From: Pseudomonadales bacterium
GTDB lineage: Bacteria > Pseudomonadota > Gammaproteobacteria > Pseudomonadales > Ketobacteraceae
Direction of reading: 5' to 3'
NCBI GenBank assembly: GCA_002708905.1
Contig: PAPM01000029.1
Coordinates: forward strand, 103,464-167,463
Length of the DNA stretch: 64,000 bases
The position numbers were made by a program, and so were the translations under genes. Under the pieces are notes generated by a model that was not told where the DNA came from, made no database searches, and saw only the letters and a program-made list of their open reading frames with translations. Shown here piece after piece: positions 1-8,241 of this stretch; position 1 is the first letter of the stretch, and every line of letters starts with the position of its first letter.

Positions 1-2
1 TC

Positions 3-389
3 TCCATCACGCAATTGGTACTGAGGGTTCAAGCGGTGCTGCGCCGCTCCGGGTTTGATAACAAGCCGGATAACCACATTCATCTCAGCAACGGTCCCAG
101 CATCGATACCGTCAATCTCTGTGCCGAAATTGACAATGAAACCATCGCCTTCACCAAACGCGAAATGGAGATCCTGCAATATTTGCACAGGCACAATGAT
201 CGCCCGGTGCCGCGGGAAGAGCTGTTGCATAAAGTCTGGGGGTATGAGCAGGACCTGAATATAGAAACCCGAACGGTGGACATTCACATTGCCAAATTGC
301 GCCGCAAGCTGGAATCCGACCCCAAACAACCGGCGTTCCTGCAGACAGTGCGCGGTGGCGGTTATAAGCTGCTGTCAGGGCAAGGTTAG
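3..389 (+). CDS. OmpR/PhoB-type response regulator, 5' end missing
   Basis: Only the C-terminal 128 residues are present; the reading frame is open to the window edge, so the receiver domain lies outside. The visible part begins with the receiver/linker junction (LRVQAVLRR) and continues into a winged-helix DNA-binding domain: FTKREMEILQYLHRH, then the recognition-helix region ETRTVDIHIAKLRRKLE and the wing FLQTVRGGGYKLL, all typical of the PhoB/OmpR family. The stop lies 5 bp before the histidine-kinase gene that follows on the same strand, so the two almost certainly form one two-component operon. The target genes cannot be read from the sequence. Confidence 0.9.
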   Translation, partial: SITQLVLRVQAVLRRSGFDNKPDNHIHLSNGPSIDTVNLCAEIDNETIAFTKREMEILQYLHRHNDRPVPREELLHKVWGYEQDLNIETRTVDIHIAKLRRKLESDPKQPAFLQTVRGGGYKLLSGQG

Positions 390-394
390 TATTT

Positions 395-2407
395 ATGCCG
401 AAGTTCCGCCGCAACCATCCTTTTCGACGCAACCATCCCTTTCGGCATTGGAGCATTGCCAGACTGCGCATGGTGCTGAGCGTGTCATTACTGTTGCTGG
501 TGATCCCCACGGTGATTCTATCACTCAAAGCACGCCAGCAAATAAAGTGGGAAGCCCTCTACCAACAGCGTCAATTGGCGGAGGATTTGTCACAGAGTAT
601 TGACAGCAATCTGCAACGCTGGCTGCTGAAAGAGCAGCAACGGCCGGCAGCGGAATACAATTATCTGCTGGATTACAATCAGTCAGGCACCACTAACTAC
701 CTGCAGCGTTCTCCTTTATCCCGATGGCCGAACACCGAAGCACCCCCCGGGTTATTGGGGTATTTTCAGGTCAACAGTGACGGCCTTTTGAATACACCGT
801 TACTGCCTGCCAGCGAAACAGAGGGGCTGTCCAGCGGATTGACCCCCGAAGAGATCAAGCAGCGACAGACCATCAAACAAAGCATTGAAATCGTGCTCAG
901 CGAAAACCAGTTGGTTGCGCCCAAAGCGCAAGACACCTTAGCGAAGGAAGATGAAGCTTACGGCGCCGAAGCACAGGCTTCCTTCGACAAACTCAGCCAA
1001 GGCCGGGAGGAATCCCGTCAACTCAAGAGTTTGGGTAAAATCTCTGAATTGGACCTGGAACGGAGTTTTGCCGACGCTGAACCGTTACCACAGAAAAAGC
1101 GTGCCAGCAAAGAGGAACAGATATCCACAGCCGGTGCTTACCCGGCTAAAGCCAAACCACAACCCCGCTCCACTTTGTCCGCGCCGGCAGCGGCGGCCCC
1201 GGAGATAATGGAAGAAATACCGGCCCCGGCGCCCATCACTTTATTCAGCCACAATACCTCAGCCTTTAATCTCTCCCTGCTGGACAGCGGCCATCTGATT
1301 CTGTTTCGCAATGCCTGGGTAAACAATCAACGCCTGGTGCAGGGTATGCTGATCGATCAGAACCAGTTCATCCACTCTGCTATCCAACAGGCGTTCGAAC
1401 AAAGCAGCCTGTCGGATACCTCCAACCTGGTGATTGCCTATCAGGGCACGGTGCTGAAAATCCTGTCTTCCAGTCAATACAAACGCATGAGTCTCAACTA
1501 TGCCTCGCTCTCGGCCCAGGATGTCAAAGGCACACTGCTGCTGCAAAACACGCTGTCCAATCCACTGGCGGAACTGGAATTGGTATTCAGCGCAACCCGG
1601 CTACCGGATGCCCCAGGGGGCACGATCATTACCTGGGCCAGCATTCTGTTACTGATGCTGCTGTTTTTGATTTTCGGGTTACTGTACCGCTTTGGCGTAC
1701 GCCAGATACGGTTGCTGCAACAACAGCAGAATTTCATCGCTTCCGTAAGCCACGAATTGAAAACACCGCTGACGTCCATTCGCATGTTCAGCGAAATGCT
1801 CAAAGAAGGCTGGACACCACCGAAAAAACAGCAGGAATATTTCACCTTTATTTCGGAAGAGAGTGAACGCCTGAGCCGTCTCATCACCAATGTGTTGCAA
1901 TTGGCACGCATGGAGCGCCGGGAACTGCACCTTGATATCAAACCCATGGTGGTGGAACAGCTGGTGGACCTATTACGTTCCCGACTGAAATCCCAGGTGG
2001 CGCAATCGGAATTCAGTCTGAATCTTCAGTTTGATTCCATCAAAGCGGACACAAAAATTTCTGTCGATGCAGACGCCATGATGCAGGTGGTAATGAACCT
2101 GGTGGATAACAGTTTGAAATTCAGTAAGGATGCCGACAACAAGACCATTGATTTCCACATCTACCAGGCACAGCGGAACGTCATTTTTGACTTGAGGGAT
2201 TACGGTCCGGGCATCCCCCCGCAAGAACAACCCAGAGTGTTTGATCTGTTCTATCGCGTGGGTAACGAGTTAACCCGTTCCGCCCAGGGCACCGGGATCG
2301 GGCTGGCATTGGTACAACAGTTAATTGCAGAAATGGGCGGCACCATCACCTATTTTCAGCCGGAGACCGGGGCCGGTTTCAGAATCCAATTGCCCATCTC
2401 AGACTGA
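395..2407 (+). CDS. Membrane sensor histidine kinase with a large periplasmic region
   Basis: The product (670 aa) has an N-terminal membrane helix (about residues 25-43), a long extracytoplasmic region of about 370 residues, a second helix (about 412-432), then HisKA with the phospho-acceptor in FIASVSHELKTPLTS (His453) and an HATPase_c domain with N box (VMNLVDNSLKF), G1 (DYGPGIP) and G2 (GTGIGLAL). No HAMP domain is evident between the second helix and HisKA. The sensor region contains a charged then Pro/Ala-rich low-complexity stretch (about 175-275), which is unusual for a ligand-binding fold. The first 17 residues carry a tandem RRNHPF duplication. It is the partner of the regulator immediately upstream; the signal is unknown. 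Confidence 0.93.
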   Translation: MPKFRRNHPFRRNHPFRHWSIARLRMVLSVSLLLLVIPTVILSLKARQQIKWEALYQQRQLAEDLSQSIDSNLQRWLLKEQQRPAAEYNYLLDYNQSGTTNYLQRSPLSRWPNTEAPPGLLGYFQVNSDGLLNTPLLPASETEGLSSGLTPEEIKQRQTIKQSIEIVLSENQLVAPKAQDTLAKEDEAYGAEAQASFDKLSQGREESRQLKSLGKISELDLERSFADAEPLPQKKRASKEEQISTAGAYPAKAKPQPRSTLSAPAAAAPEIMEEIPAPAPITLFSHNTSAFNLSLLDSGHLILFRNAWVNNQRLVQGMLIDQNQFIHSAIQQAFEQSSLSDTSNLVIAYQGTVLKILSSSQYKRMSLNYASLSAQDVKGTLLLQNTLSNPLAELELVFSATRLPDAPGGTIITWASILLLMLLFLIFGLLYRFGVRQIRLLQQQQNFIASVSHELKTPLTSIRMFSEMLKEGWTPPKKQQEYFTFISEESERLSRLITNVLQLARMERRELHLDIKPMVVEQLVDLLRSRLKSQVAQSEFSLNLQFDSIKADTKISVDADAMMQVVMNLVDNSLKFSKDADNKTIDFHIYQAQRNVIFDLRDYGPGIPPQEQPRVFDLFYRVGNELTRSAQGTGIGLALVQQLIAEMGGTITYFQPETGAGFRIQLPISD

Positions 2408-2437
2408 CCATCCGTTCCATAAAATTCCGTACGCCAT

Positions 2438-2468
2438 AAAAAAGCCCCGTACCATAACAGTACGGGGC
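2438..2468 (-). terminator. Intrinsic terminator of the thrombospondin-repeat lipoprotein gene
   Basis: A perfect 9-bp inverted repeat (GCCCCGTAC at 2444-2452 and its complement at 2460-2468) surrounds a 7-nt loop. On the minus strand it is followed by six T residues, the classic Rho-independent form. It lies about 70 bp past the stop of the minus-strand gene at 2540-3931 and may also slow read-through from the kinase gene ending at 2407. Confidence 0.85.
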
Positions 2469-2493
2469 CACGCCAAACCACACTCGGGTAGAT

Positions 2494-2537
2494 AAATTCG
2501 AGGTGGTTAAAATCGAACTGGTCAAATTCGCGCTGGG
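2494..2537. repeat. Three degenerate 15-bp tandem repeats
   Basis: Units starting at 2494, 2509 and 2524 read AAATTCGAGGTGGT, AAAATCGAACTGGT and AAATTCGCGCTGGG. The spacing is exactly 15 bp. They lie between the terminator hairpin and the stop codon of the minus-strand lipoprotein gene, hence in its 3' untranslated region. The regular period is visible directly; any function (protein binding, slippage remnant) is speculation. Confidence 0.4.
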
Positions 2538-2539
2538 AT

Positions 2540-3931
2540 TCAGGGCAGAATAGTACCCAGCACTTCCCGGCTATATACCAGTTCACCATTGCTGTCGGTG
2601 CCGACAATACGATAACGAATTGCGGTGGCATCGCACTCGGGCTCCAGGCAATACGCGTCGTAATAACCACCGGTAATGGAACCAGCGGTCAGGTTCAGGC
2701 GCATCACGATGTACCCGGTCTTGCCATTACACTGGAACTCAATCGCATTGCCGGTATTCAGCGGACCGGTAGCACTGGTGTTAAGCACTCCGGATGCAGA
2801 ACCATTGCCCAGACAACCATCCAGCATCGCGTTGTTCGCGGTAAAGGTCATCAATGCAGTAGGCGGGAAGAACGAGTTCACCGTGGCCTTCCAGTTGGCA
2901 GAACCGGCTTCCAGATCAGAATTCGAAGGTGTAATGGTCCAGTTGAAGGTGCCGTCAGGCTTATTACAGCCGTTGAATTGGCACTGCATAATCTCCATCA
3001 GCTGATCCAATAGATCCAGGTAGTCGTGGAAAAATTTGTCCGTACCCACATACTCAGGATCGTCACAGGCATCACCAATACCGTCGCCGTCACTGTCAGC
3101 CTGATCAGCGTTGGCAACCGCCGGACAATTATCAACATCGTCTTCAATACCATCACCATCGGAGTCAAACAGCGAGTCACAGGCATCACCAATGCCGTCA
3201 CCATCGCCGTCCGCCTGGCCGGGATTAGGTGCAACCGGACAGTTATCCAACTCATTCTCAACACCATCGTTATCCAGGTCCGAATCACAGGCATCGCCAA
3301 TGCCGTCAGCGTCCCCATCAGCCTGATCGGTATTGTCAACCGCCGGGCAATTATCGGCGTCGTCTTCAATACCATCGTTATCCAGGTCCATATCACAGAC
3401 GTCACCCTGGCCATCATCATCACTGTCGGCTTGATCCGGATTGAAATCCGCCGGGCAGTTATCATTCAGATCCGCTACGCCGTCTCCGTCGCTGTCGGTA
3501 CCACCACCGGTGCCGTCACAGTTCAGGAAGAACAGTGCATCGCGGCTTTGCAACGTGGGGCCACCCAACGGCGACTCCTGCCACTCAAACGCCAGGCTTA
3601 CCTGCCGTGGCACTTCGGAACCGGTTTCCCCGCTGGCACAGGCGAGATCAATACTGCCGCTGTAGCTTTCAGTGGAACCGCCGCTACAATCACCACCGGC
3701 ATAACTGACCGAGCTGCCATCCGTGGTAAAACATACCGTACGACCACCCAGCTTGCTCAAGGTGACTGACCCGGTATTGCCTTCAAATTGTGTATTGGCT
3801 GGAGGGTTTACAAAGATATCTTCATTGGAGGGTGCCTTCTCACAGGCTGCCATGAATACGGACACAAGCATAAGACCAGCCACACGCCACAGCCGGTCAC
3901 CCCCTAATCCATCAGGAATTGGAAAAATCAT
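2540..3931 (-). CDS. Lipoprotein with four thrombospondin type-3 calcium-binding repeats
   Basis: The N-terminus has a signal with a lipobox (SVFMAAC, Cys about residue 30), predicting a lipid-anchored protein. Residues about 142-285 hold four consecutive copies of the pattern DxDxDGxxDxxDNCPxxxNxxQxDxDxDGxGDxCD, the thrombospondin type-3 / OmpA-linker repeat that binds many Ca2+ ions and is disulfide-braced. Before the repeats is a domain with paired cysteines, and after them a C-terminal domain of about 170 residues, also with paired cysteines, that I do not recognise. The start has a good ribosome site (AAGGAT, six bases upstream). It stands alone between a kinase gene and a regulator gene. 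A surface or cell-envelope structural role is likely; the exact function is unknown. Confidence 0.85.
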   Translation of the reverse strand: MIFPIPDGLGGDRLWRVAGLMLVSVFMAACEKAPSNEDIFVNPPANTQFEGNTGSVTLSKLGGRTVCFTTDGSSVSYAGGDCSGGSTESYSGSIDLACASGETGSEVPRQVSLAFEWQESPLGGPTLQSRDALFFLNCDGTGGGTDSDGDGVADLNDNCPADFNPDQADSDDDGQGDVCDMDLDNDGIEDDADNCPAVDNTDQADGDADGIGDACDSDLDNDGVENELDNCPVAPNPGQADGDGDGIGDACDSLFDSDGDGIEDDVDNCPAVANADQADSDGDGIGDACDDPEYVGTDKFFHDYLDLLDQLMEIMQCQFNGCNKPDGTFNWTITPSNSDLEAGSANWKATVNSFFPPTALMTFTANNAMLDGCLGNGSASGVLNTSATGPLNTGNAIEFQCNGKTGYIVMRLNLTAGSITGGYYDAYCLEPECDATAIRYRIVGTDSNGELVYSREVLGTILP

Positions 3932-4071
3932 TTTCAGATCCTTTAGTTGTGTAATCGAAATTAAAGAGAAAGCTAAATTTATTATCGAGGCATCCTAATT
4001 TTTTTATTTCACCCAGGATGCACCGCGATTCTGTCACAGCCCTACAAAACAGGGTTAGTACTTAAGTTGCA

Positions 4072-4103
4072 TTGACACTCGCGGGCCCGCTATGGTTTAT
4101 AGC
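4072..4103 (+). promoter_or_regulatory. Probable sigma-70 promoter with a palindrome in the spacer
   Basis: A perfect -35 hexamer TTGACA (4072-4077) is followed by an AT-rich TTTATAG stretch (about 4096-4102) that can serve as the -10 at a spacing of 18-19 bp. The spacer contains the perfect 10-bp palindrome GCGGGCCCGC (4081-4090), a likely operator or a DNA-melting barrier. It lies about 40 bp upstream of the GTG start of the response-regulator gene at 4141. Confidence 0.5.
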
Positions 4104-4140
4104 TACTGTTCATTTATGACTATTAAGTAGATAAATTCAC

Positions 4141-4797
4141 GTGACTGAAAATCAAAACACCACCATTCTGGTTATCGATGACCACCCTGTTTTCCAGGAT
4201 GGCATCGCGGTTATTCTCGAAACACTATTGCCTAACGCCACCATTTTTTCTGCTCTGAACGCCGCTGCAGGGATTGAGCAGGCGCGCAACCGCGCGGATC
4301 TGGATTGGGTGTTCGTGGATTATCAACTGCCCGATGCAGATGGTCTGAATATCATCGAAAGGCTGAATGCTCTCATGATCACAGCCCCGATCATCATGAT
4401 GTCCGGGGTCGATGATCTGGAAGTGATTTCCCGGGCAATGAAATTGGGCGTCAGTGGTTTTATCCATAAATCCGGGGGCAAACAGATCTTCAAGGATTGC
4501 CTGGATACCATTGAGCAGGGCAAGGTGTATTTACCCAGTGATACCCAGGTTCGGCTTGAACACTATCGACAAACCATTGGCCGGCAAACGGATTCCATTA
4601 AAAAGCAACTAAGCAACCGGCGCATGGATGTGTTGCTGCTGGTGGCGGAAGGTTACTCGAATCAGGAAATCGCCAATTCCCTGGCGATCACGGAGGCCAC
4701 CGTGAAGTCCCATGTATCGGCATTGATGTCGATCCTGGATGCAGACAGCCGTTATCATTGTGTTGCCGAAGCCCGCAAGCTGGGCTTGATAAAATAA
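4141..4797 (+). CDS. NarL/FixJ-family response regulator
   Basis: The product (218 aa) has an N-terminal receiver domain with the acidic pair in VIDDHP (Asp13/Asp14), a phospho-acceptor Asp60 in VFVDYQLPDADG, and the conserved Ser/Lys switch positions (MMSG, HKSGG). The C-terminal LuxR-type helix-turn-helix is clear (YSNQEIANSLAITEATVKSH). The start is GTG with only a weak ribosome site. It converges with the hybrid kinase gene downstream, the stops being 3 bp apart, so that kinase is the most likely phosphodonor although the two genes are not co-transcribed. Target promoters cannot be read from the window. Confidence 0.9.
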   Translation: MTENQNTTILVIDDHPVFQDGIAVILETLLPNATIFSALNAAAGIEQARNRADLDWVFVDYQLPDADGLNIIERLNALMITAPIIMMSGVDDLEVISRAMKLGVSGFIHKSGGKQIFKDCLDTIEQGKVYLPSDTQVRLEHYRQTIGRQTDSIKKQLSNRRMDVLLLVAEGYSNQEIANSLAITEATVKSHVSALMSILDADSRYHCVAEARKLGLIK

Positions 4798-4800
4798 AAA

Positions 4801-6525
4801 CTAGGACTGCAGCAATTGACGCATAACCTTCCGCAGGTGCACGGGTTTCACCGGCTTCTGCAGCAGAAACAAACTGTGTTCCCGTATGCGCTGAATCAGT
4901 TCCGGGCTGGTATCACCACTCATCAACAAGGCGGGCACAGGTCGATCCAGGCAAGCCTGAATCGCCTTGATGACGGAAAGGCCGGTACAACCGCCAAGGT
5001 GATAATCTGAAATAATAATTTGCGGTGGTTCGGACGCATCGGCATAGGCCAGCGCGGTGTCCTTGCTGTCTGCCGTCATGACTTCACAGCCCCACTCTTT
5101 CAGCAGGTTACCGGTAGCTTCCAGTAACGAGGGTTCATCATCCACCACCAGCACACGGCACCCCTGCAGGGAAAACCCGGTGGTCTCCTCTTTCTTCGGC
5201 AGTGCATCCAGGTCTCCCCTGGGCACCACCAGGGTAAAGGTACTGCCCTGACCAGGCAGTGATTCCAGCTGCAGGTCCAGGTGCAACAATTCCACCAACC
5301 GTTTCACCACCGAGAGCCCGAGCCCCACGCCCTGCTGCCGCAGGCGATTCTGGGACGACACCTGATGATATTCATCAAACACCCGGGATTGTTCTTCCAG
5401 GGGAATGCCGACCCCCGTGTCCTGAACCAGAATCATCACCTTATCCAGCAATACCTGAATTCGCAGTTCGACCGAACCGGACTCAGTAAACTTGATGGCA
5501 TTGGAAATCAGGTTGCGCAGAATCCGTCCCAGGATCACCGGATCAGTATGCACTGCACAGGGTGAGGCTTGCATCTTCAATTGAATGCCCTTGGCGGCGG
5601 CGGGCTCAAACTCCCGCATCAATATGGACAGCAAATCATTCAATTCAACGTGGCAGATACTCACACTCAAATCGTTCGCTTCCAGACGGGACAGGTCCAT
5701 CAGAGAGTTGAACATATCACTCAACGCGTCATGGCAGTTCAGTCCCTGATGGATCAGGCTCTGTTGTTCCGCGCTCTGTTTGTCCTCGCTCTGTTGCCGT
5801 GCTTTCAGTTTCATACTTTCCAGAATCAGACCCAGTGCCTGCAACGGTTGGCGCAGATCATGACTCGCCACCGCAAGAAACCTCGATTTGGCCCGGTTGG
5901 CCGCCTCGGCCTTTTCCTTCGCCACCGTCACCTGTTCCAAGAGCTCGCGGTTCTGGAAATCCATGGTGATCGACATGGTAATAATCTGGTTGATCTTGGA
6001 GCTGATCATCACAAACGCGGTAAGGCACGCCACCCCCAGCAAGGCAGTCGCGTTCAATCCAAGCATGAACAGTTTGATGATCAACAGGACCAGCACCGGC
6101 ACAATGAACGCCAGATACGCAGGCAAATAAGCCGCCAAGGCCGGCAAGGTGGAAGCGCACATACCCGCCAGCGCAATGGAAACAAAAATAACGGATTCGG
6201 TCTGGGGCTGATTCATAAACCAGATCGGCACCAACCCCCAAATAGCACCGGCATAGGTCATCCCCATTACCAACAAGGGCTTAAGCCTGCGGTAATCACC
6301 GTGCTGACGGGCCTGCAACCATAAACGATCCAGTGTCGCCATACGCAACCCATGACTGACCAACATCAGGATCATCCAGGCCAAAGACAGTTTTGAATGG
6401 GTGGCAAACCACAGTACGCCTGTTGTCACAATCACGGCCGCTGTATGGGGCCAGGCAGTCACCCGCAGCTGATCAAAAACGTAATCAATCTGAGATTCTG
6501 TAACGGCGGATTTAGCGTACTGCAT
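4801..6525 (-). CDS. Hybrid sensor histidine kinase/response regulator, polytopic membrane protein
   Basis: The product (574 aa) starts with a membrane domain of about six hydrophobic segments (residues 25-185), then a short coiled coil (LLEQVTVAKEKAEAAN), a HisKA domain with FLAVASHDLRQPLQA (His222), an HATPase_c domain (NLISNAIKF, DTGVGIP, GVGLGLSVV) and a C-terminal receiver domain (VLVVDDEP, phospho-acceptor in IIISDYHLGG, PVKP). The HDLRQPLQ form of the H box is typical of hybrid kinases working with LuxR-type regulators, which fits its convergent neighbour at 4141-4797. No periplasmic sensor domain is present, so the membrane domain itself probably senses the signal, perhaps a lipid or quinone-linked cue. 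Confidence 0.92.
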   Translation of the reverse strand: MQYAKSAVTESQIDYVFDQLRVTAWPHTAAVIVTTGVLWFATHSKLSLAWMILMLVSHGLRMATLDRLWLQARQHGDYRRLKPLLVMGMTYAGAIWGLVPIWFMNQPQTESVIFVSIALAGMCASTLPALAAYLPAYLAFIVPVLVLLIIKLFMLGLNATALLGVACLTAFVMISSKINQIITMSITMDFQNRELLEQVTVAKEKAEAANRAKSRFLAVASHDLRQPLQALGLILESMKLKARQQSEDKQSAEQQSLIHQGLNCHDALSDMFNSLMDLSRLEANDLSVSICHVELNDLLSILMREFEPAAAKGIQLKMQASPCAVHTDPVILGRILRNLISNAIKFTESGSVELRIQVLLDKVMILVQDTGVGIPLEEQSRVFDEYHQVSSQNRLRQQGVGLGLSVVKRLVELLHLDLQLESLPGQGSTFTLVVPRGDLDALPKKEETTGFSLQGCRVLVVDDEPSLLEATGNLLKEWGCEVMTADSKDTALAYADASEPPQIIISDYHLGGCTGLSVIKAIQACLDRPVPALLMSGDTSPELIQRIREHSLFLLQKPVKPVHLRKVMRQLLQS

Positions 6526-6581
6526 GCTTTTTATTATGAGTGCGTTTCCCTGGAGAACTCCATGCTAGCATGAACCCCAGT

Positions 6582-7040
6582 TTATGTATCTAGCGGCTTT
6601 TTATCCTTTCGGATCGCCTCTCTCTGCCGTCGCAACCGCAGATTATCCGGCTCAATTTCCAAGGCGGTGGCCAGAATTTCCAACGCTTCCAAATGACGCT
6701 GGTGTTTTCCCAGGGACGTGGCCAGGGCCATCAGTGCAGCCACGCAACGGGGCTTATGCTCAAGACAGCGCTGCGCCGCCCTGGACAACATCACGTAATC
6801 TTCCAGCGCTTCACAAGCTTCAAACAGCGCCAACCAACCTTCCAGGTAATCGGGCAGCTGCTCGGTTAACTGCTGGGTAATGACTTTGGCCACCGGCCAT
6901 TGCTGTTGTTGCCCCATCATTTTCGCGAACGCCACCGCCTGCAGGGCGGACATGGTCTTGCTGCCGCGGCCGGGCAGGCTGAATTCTATGGGCTTGCTGT
7001 CGTTATTTGCACTGCTGGTCACGGACATCACTTCGCTCAA
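6582..7040 (-). CDS. Small TPR-like protein of unknown function
   Basis: This protein (152 aa) has no signal peptide and no membrane segment. From about residue 50 it is helical with tetratricopeptide-like periodicity: GWLALFEACEALEDYVMLSRA followed by ALMALATSLGKHQRHLEALE and then LATALEIEPDNLRLRR, which matches the TPR consensus A..L...G....A...Y..AL...P. A role as a small protein-interaction scaffold is likely, but the partner is unknown. It sits just upstream of the hybrid kinase gene on the same strand with about 56 bp between them, so co-expression is possible. Confidence 0.7.
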   Translation of the reverse strand: MSEVMSVTSSANNDSKPIEFSLPGRGSKTMSALQAVAFAKMMGQQQQWPVAKVITQQLTEQLPDYLEGWLALFEACEALEDYVMLSRAAQRCLEHKPRCVAALMALATSLGKHQRHLEALEILATALEIEPDNLRLRRQREAIRKDKKPLDT

Positions 7041-7108
7041 CGGACTGGTGCCCCCAGTATACTCCCTTTATTAAACTAATTGCCTTCGCCTGTAATCCGG
7101 CCTGTCCC

Positions 7109-7136
7109 TTGATTAACCGGCAAGATTCGATAGAAT
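7109..7136 (+). promoter_or_regulatory. Sigma-70-type promoter of trhO
   Basis: TTGATT (7109-7114) and TAGAAT (7131-7136) are separated by 16 bp, each one base from consensus. They lie about 90 bp upstream of the ATG of trhO, leaving a leader of about 80 nt. The opposite strand starts the TPR gene at 7040, so this is a divergent intergenic region. Confidence 0.6.
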
Positions 7137-7224
7137 GCCCGCCGTTAGCAGGGTTAAGTATGATTACTTGACCAAATAACCGGATTAACCGCCCTGGATT
7201 TACGCTCCAGTCAGCGAGGACAAT

Positions 7225-8238
7225 ATGACTTTAGCTTCCCCCGGCACCCCTATTGTGGTGTGTGCGCTCTATAAATTCGTCAGCCTGGAAGACTTCCAGG
7301 CCCTGCGCCAACCCCTGCTTGACACCATGCTTGAGCATGAGGTAAAAGGCACTCTGCTGTTGGCCGGCGAAGGCATCAACGGCACCATTGCAGGCAGCCG
7401 TGAGGGCATCGACGCCGTGCTTCAACATCTGCGCAGAGATCAACGGCTGGCTGACCTGGATACCAAAGAATCCTTTGATGAAGAACAACCCTTCTATCGC
7501 ACCAAGGTAAAACTGAAGAAAGAAATCGTCACCATGGGTGTGGAAGGTATCGACCCCAAGCGCGTGGTCGGCACCTACGTAAAACCCCGGGACTGGAACG
7601 CATTGATCAGCGATCCCGATGTCCTGCTGGTGGACACCCGCAACGATTACGAAGTGGAAATCGGCACCTTCAAGGGTGCCCTCGATCCCAGGACCAAAAC
7701 CTTCCGCGAATTTCCCCAGTATGTAGCGGACAACCTGGATAAAACCCGCCACAAGAAAGTGGCCATGTTCTGCACCGGCGGCATTCGCTGTGAAAAGTCC
7801 ACCGCTTTTCTGAAAGAACAGGGGTTTGACGAGGTCTATCACCTGGAAGGGGGTATTCTGAAATATCTGGAAGAGGTACCGGAATCCGAGTCCCTGTGGG
7901 AAGGCGAGTGCTTCGTGTTTGACAACCGGGTTACCGTCGACCATCAGTTACGCAAAGGGCATTTCGATCAGTGCCATGCCTGCCGCCGCCCCATTACAGA
8001 GGAAGACAAACGCTCGCCCCATTACCAGGCGGGTGTCAGCTGTCATCACTGTTACGATGAATATTCCGCCGAGCAAAAACGTCGTTTTGCCCAACGGGAA
8101 AAACAGATCAAGCTGGCCGAAAAGCGGGGCGAGCAACATATCGGGGGCGACCAACGCTCACTGATCAGCGTACGCCGCCAGCAAAAACTGGCCGAGAAAA
8201 ATGCCCAACGGGAATTGGATCGCGGGCGGGAGCAGTAG
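7225..8238 (+). CDS. trhO: tRNA uridine(34) hydroxylase TrhO, rhodanese family
   Basis: The product (337 aa) matches the YceA/TrhO family over its full length: an N-terminal acylphosphatase-like domain ([27 protein letters not shown]), a central rhodanese domain ([21 protein letters not shown]) with the catalytic cysteine Cys183 in [12 protein letters not shown], and a C-terminal Cys-rich tail ([15 protein letters not shown]) with two CxxC pairs that could bind zinc. TrhO hydroxylates U34 of certain tRNAs to 5-hydroxyuridine, an oxygen-dependent wobble modification. The gene ends 3 bp from the convergent envZ-like gene. Confidence 0.95.
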   Translation: MTLASPGTPIVVCALYKFVSLEDFQALRQPLLDTMLEHEVKGTLLLAGEGINGTIAGSREGIDAVLQHLRRDQRLADLDTKESFDEEQPFYRTKVKLKKEIVTMGVEGIDPKRVVGTYVKPRDWNALISDPDVLLVDTRNDYEVEIGTFKGALDPRTKTFREFPQYVADNLDKTRHKKVAMFCTGGIRCEKSTAFLKEQGFDEVYHLEGGILKYLEEVPESESLWEGECFVFDNRVTVDHQLRKGHFDQCHACRRPITEEDKRSPHYQAGVSCHHCYDEYSAEQKRRFAQREKQIKLAEKRGEQHIGGDQRSLISVRRQQKLAEKNAQRELDRGREQ

Positions 8239-8241
8239 CCT

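Noticed and set aside
2998..3769. Long open frames on both strands across the thrombospondin repeats
   Set aside because: They are produced by the regular codon pattern of the Asp/Gly-rich repeats; they lack ribosome sites and show no recognisable domain, while the minus-strand lipoprotein frame explains the region.
7056..7063. AGTATACT palindrome as a further GntR-type operator
   Set aside because: The flanks do not match GTTGTATACAAC or the P450 elements, and it is next to an unrelated TPR gene; an 8-bp palindrome is expected by chance in 64 kb.
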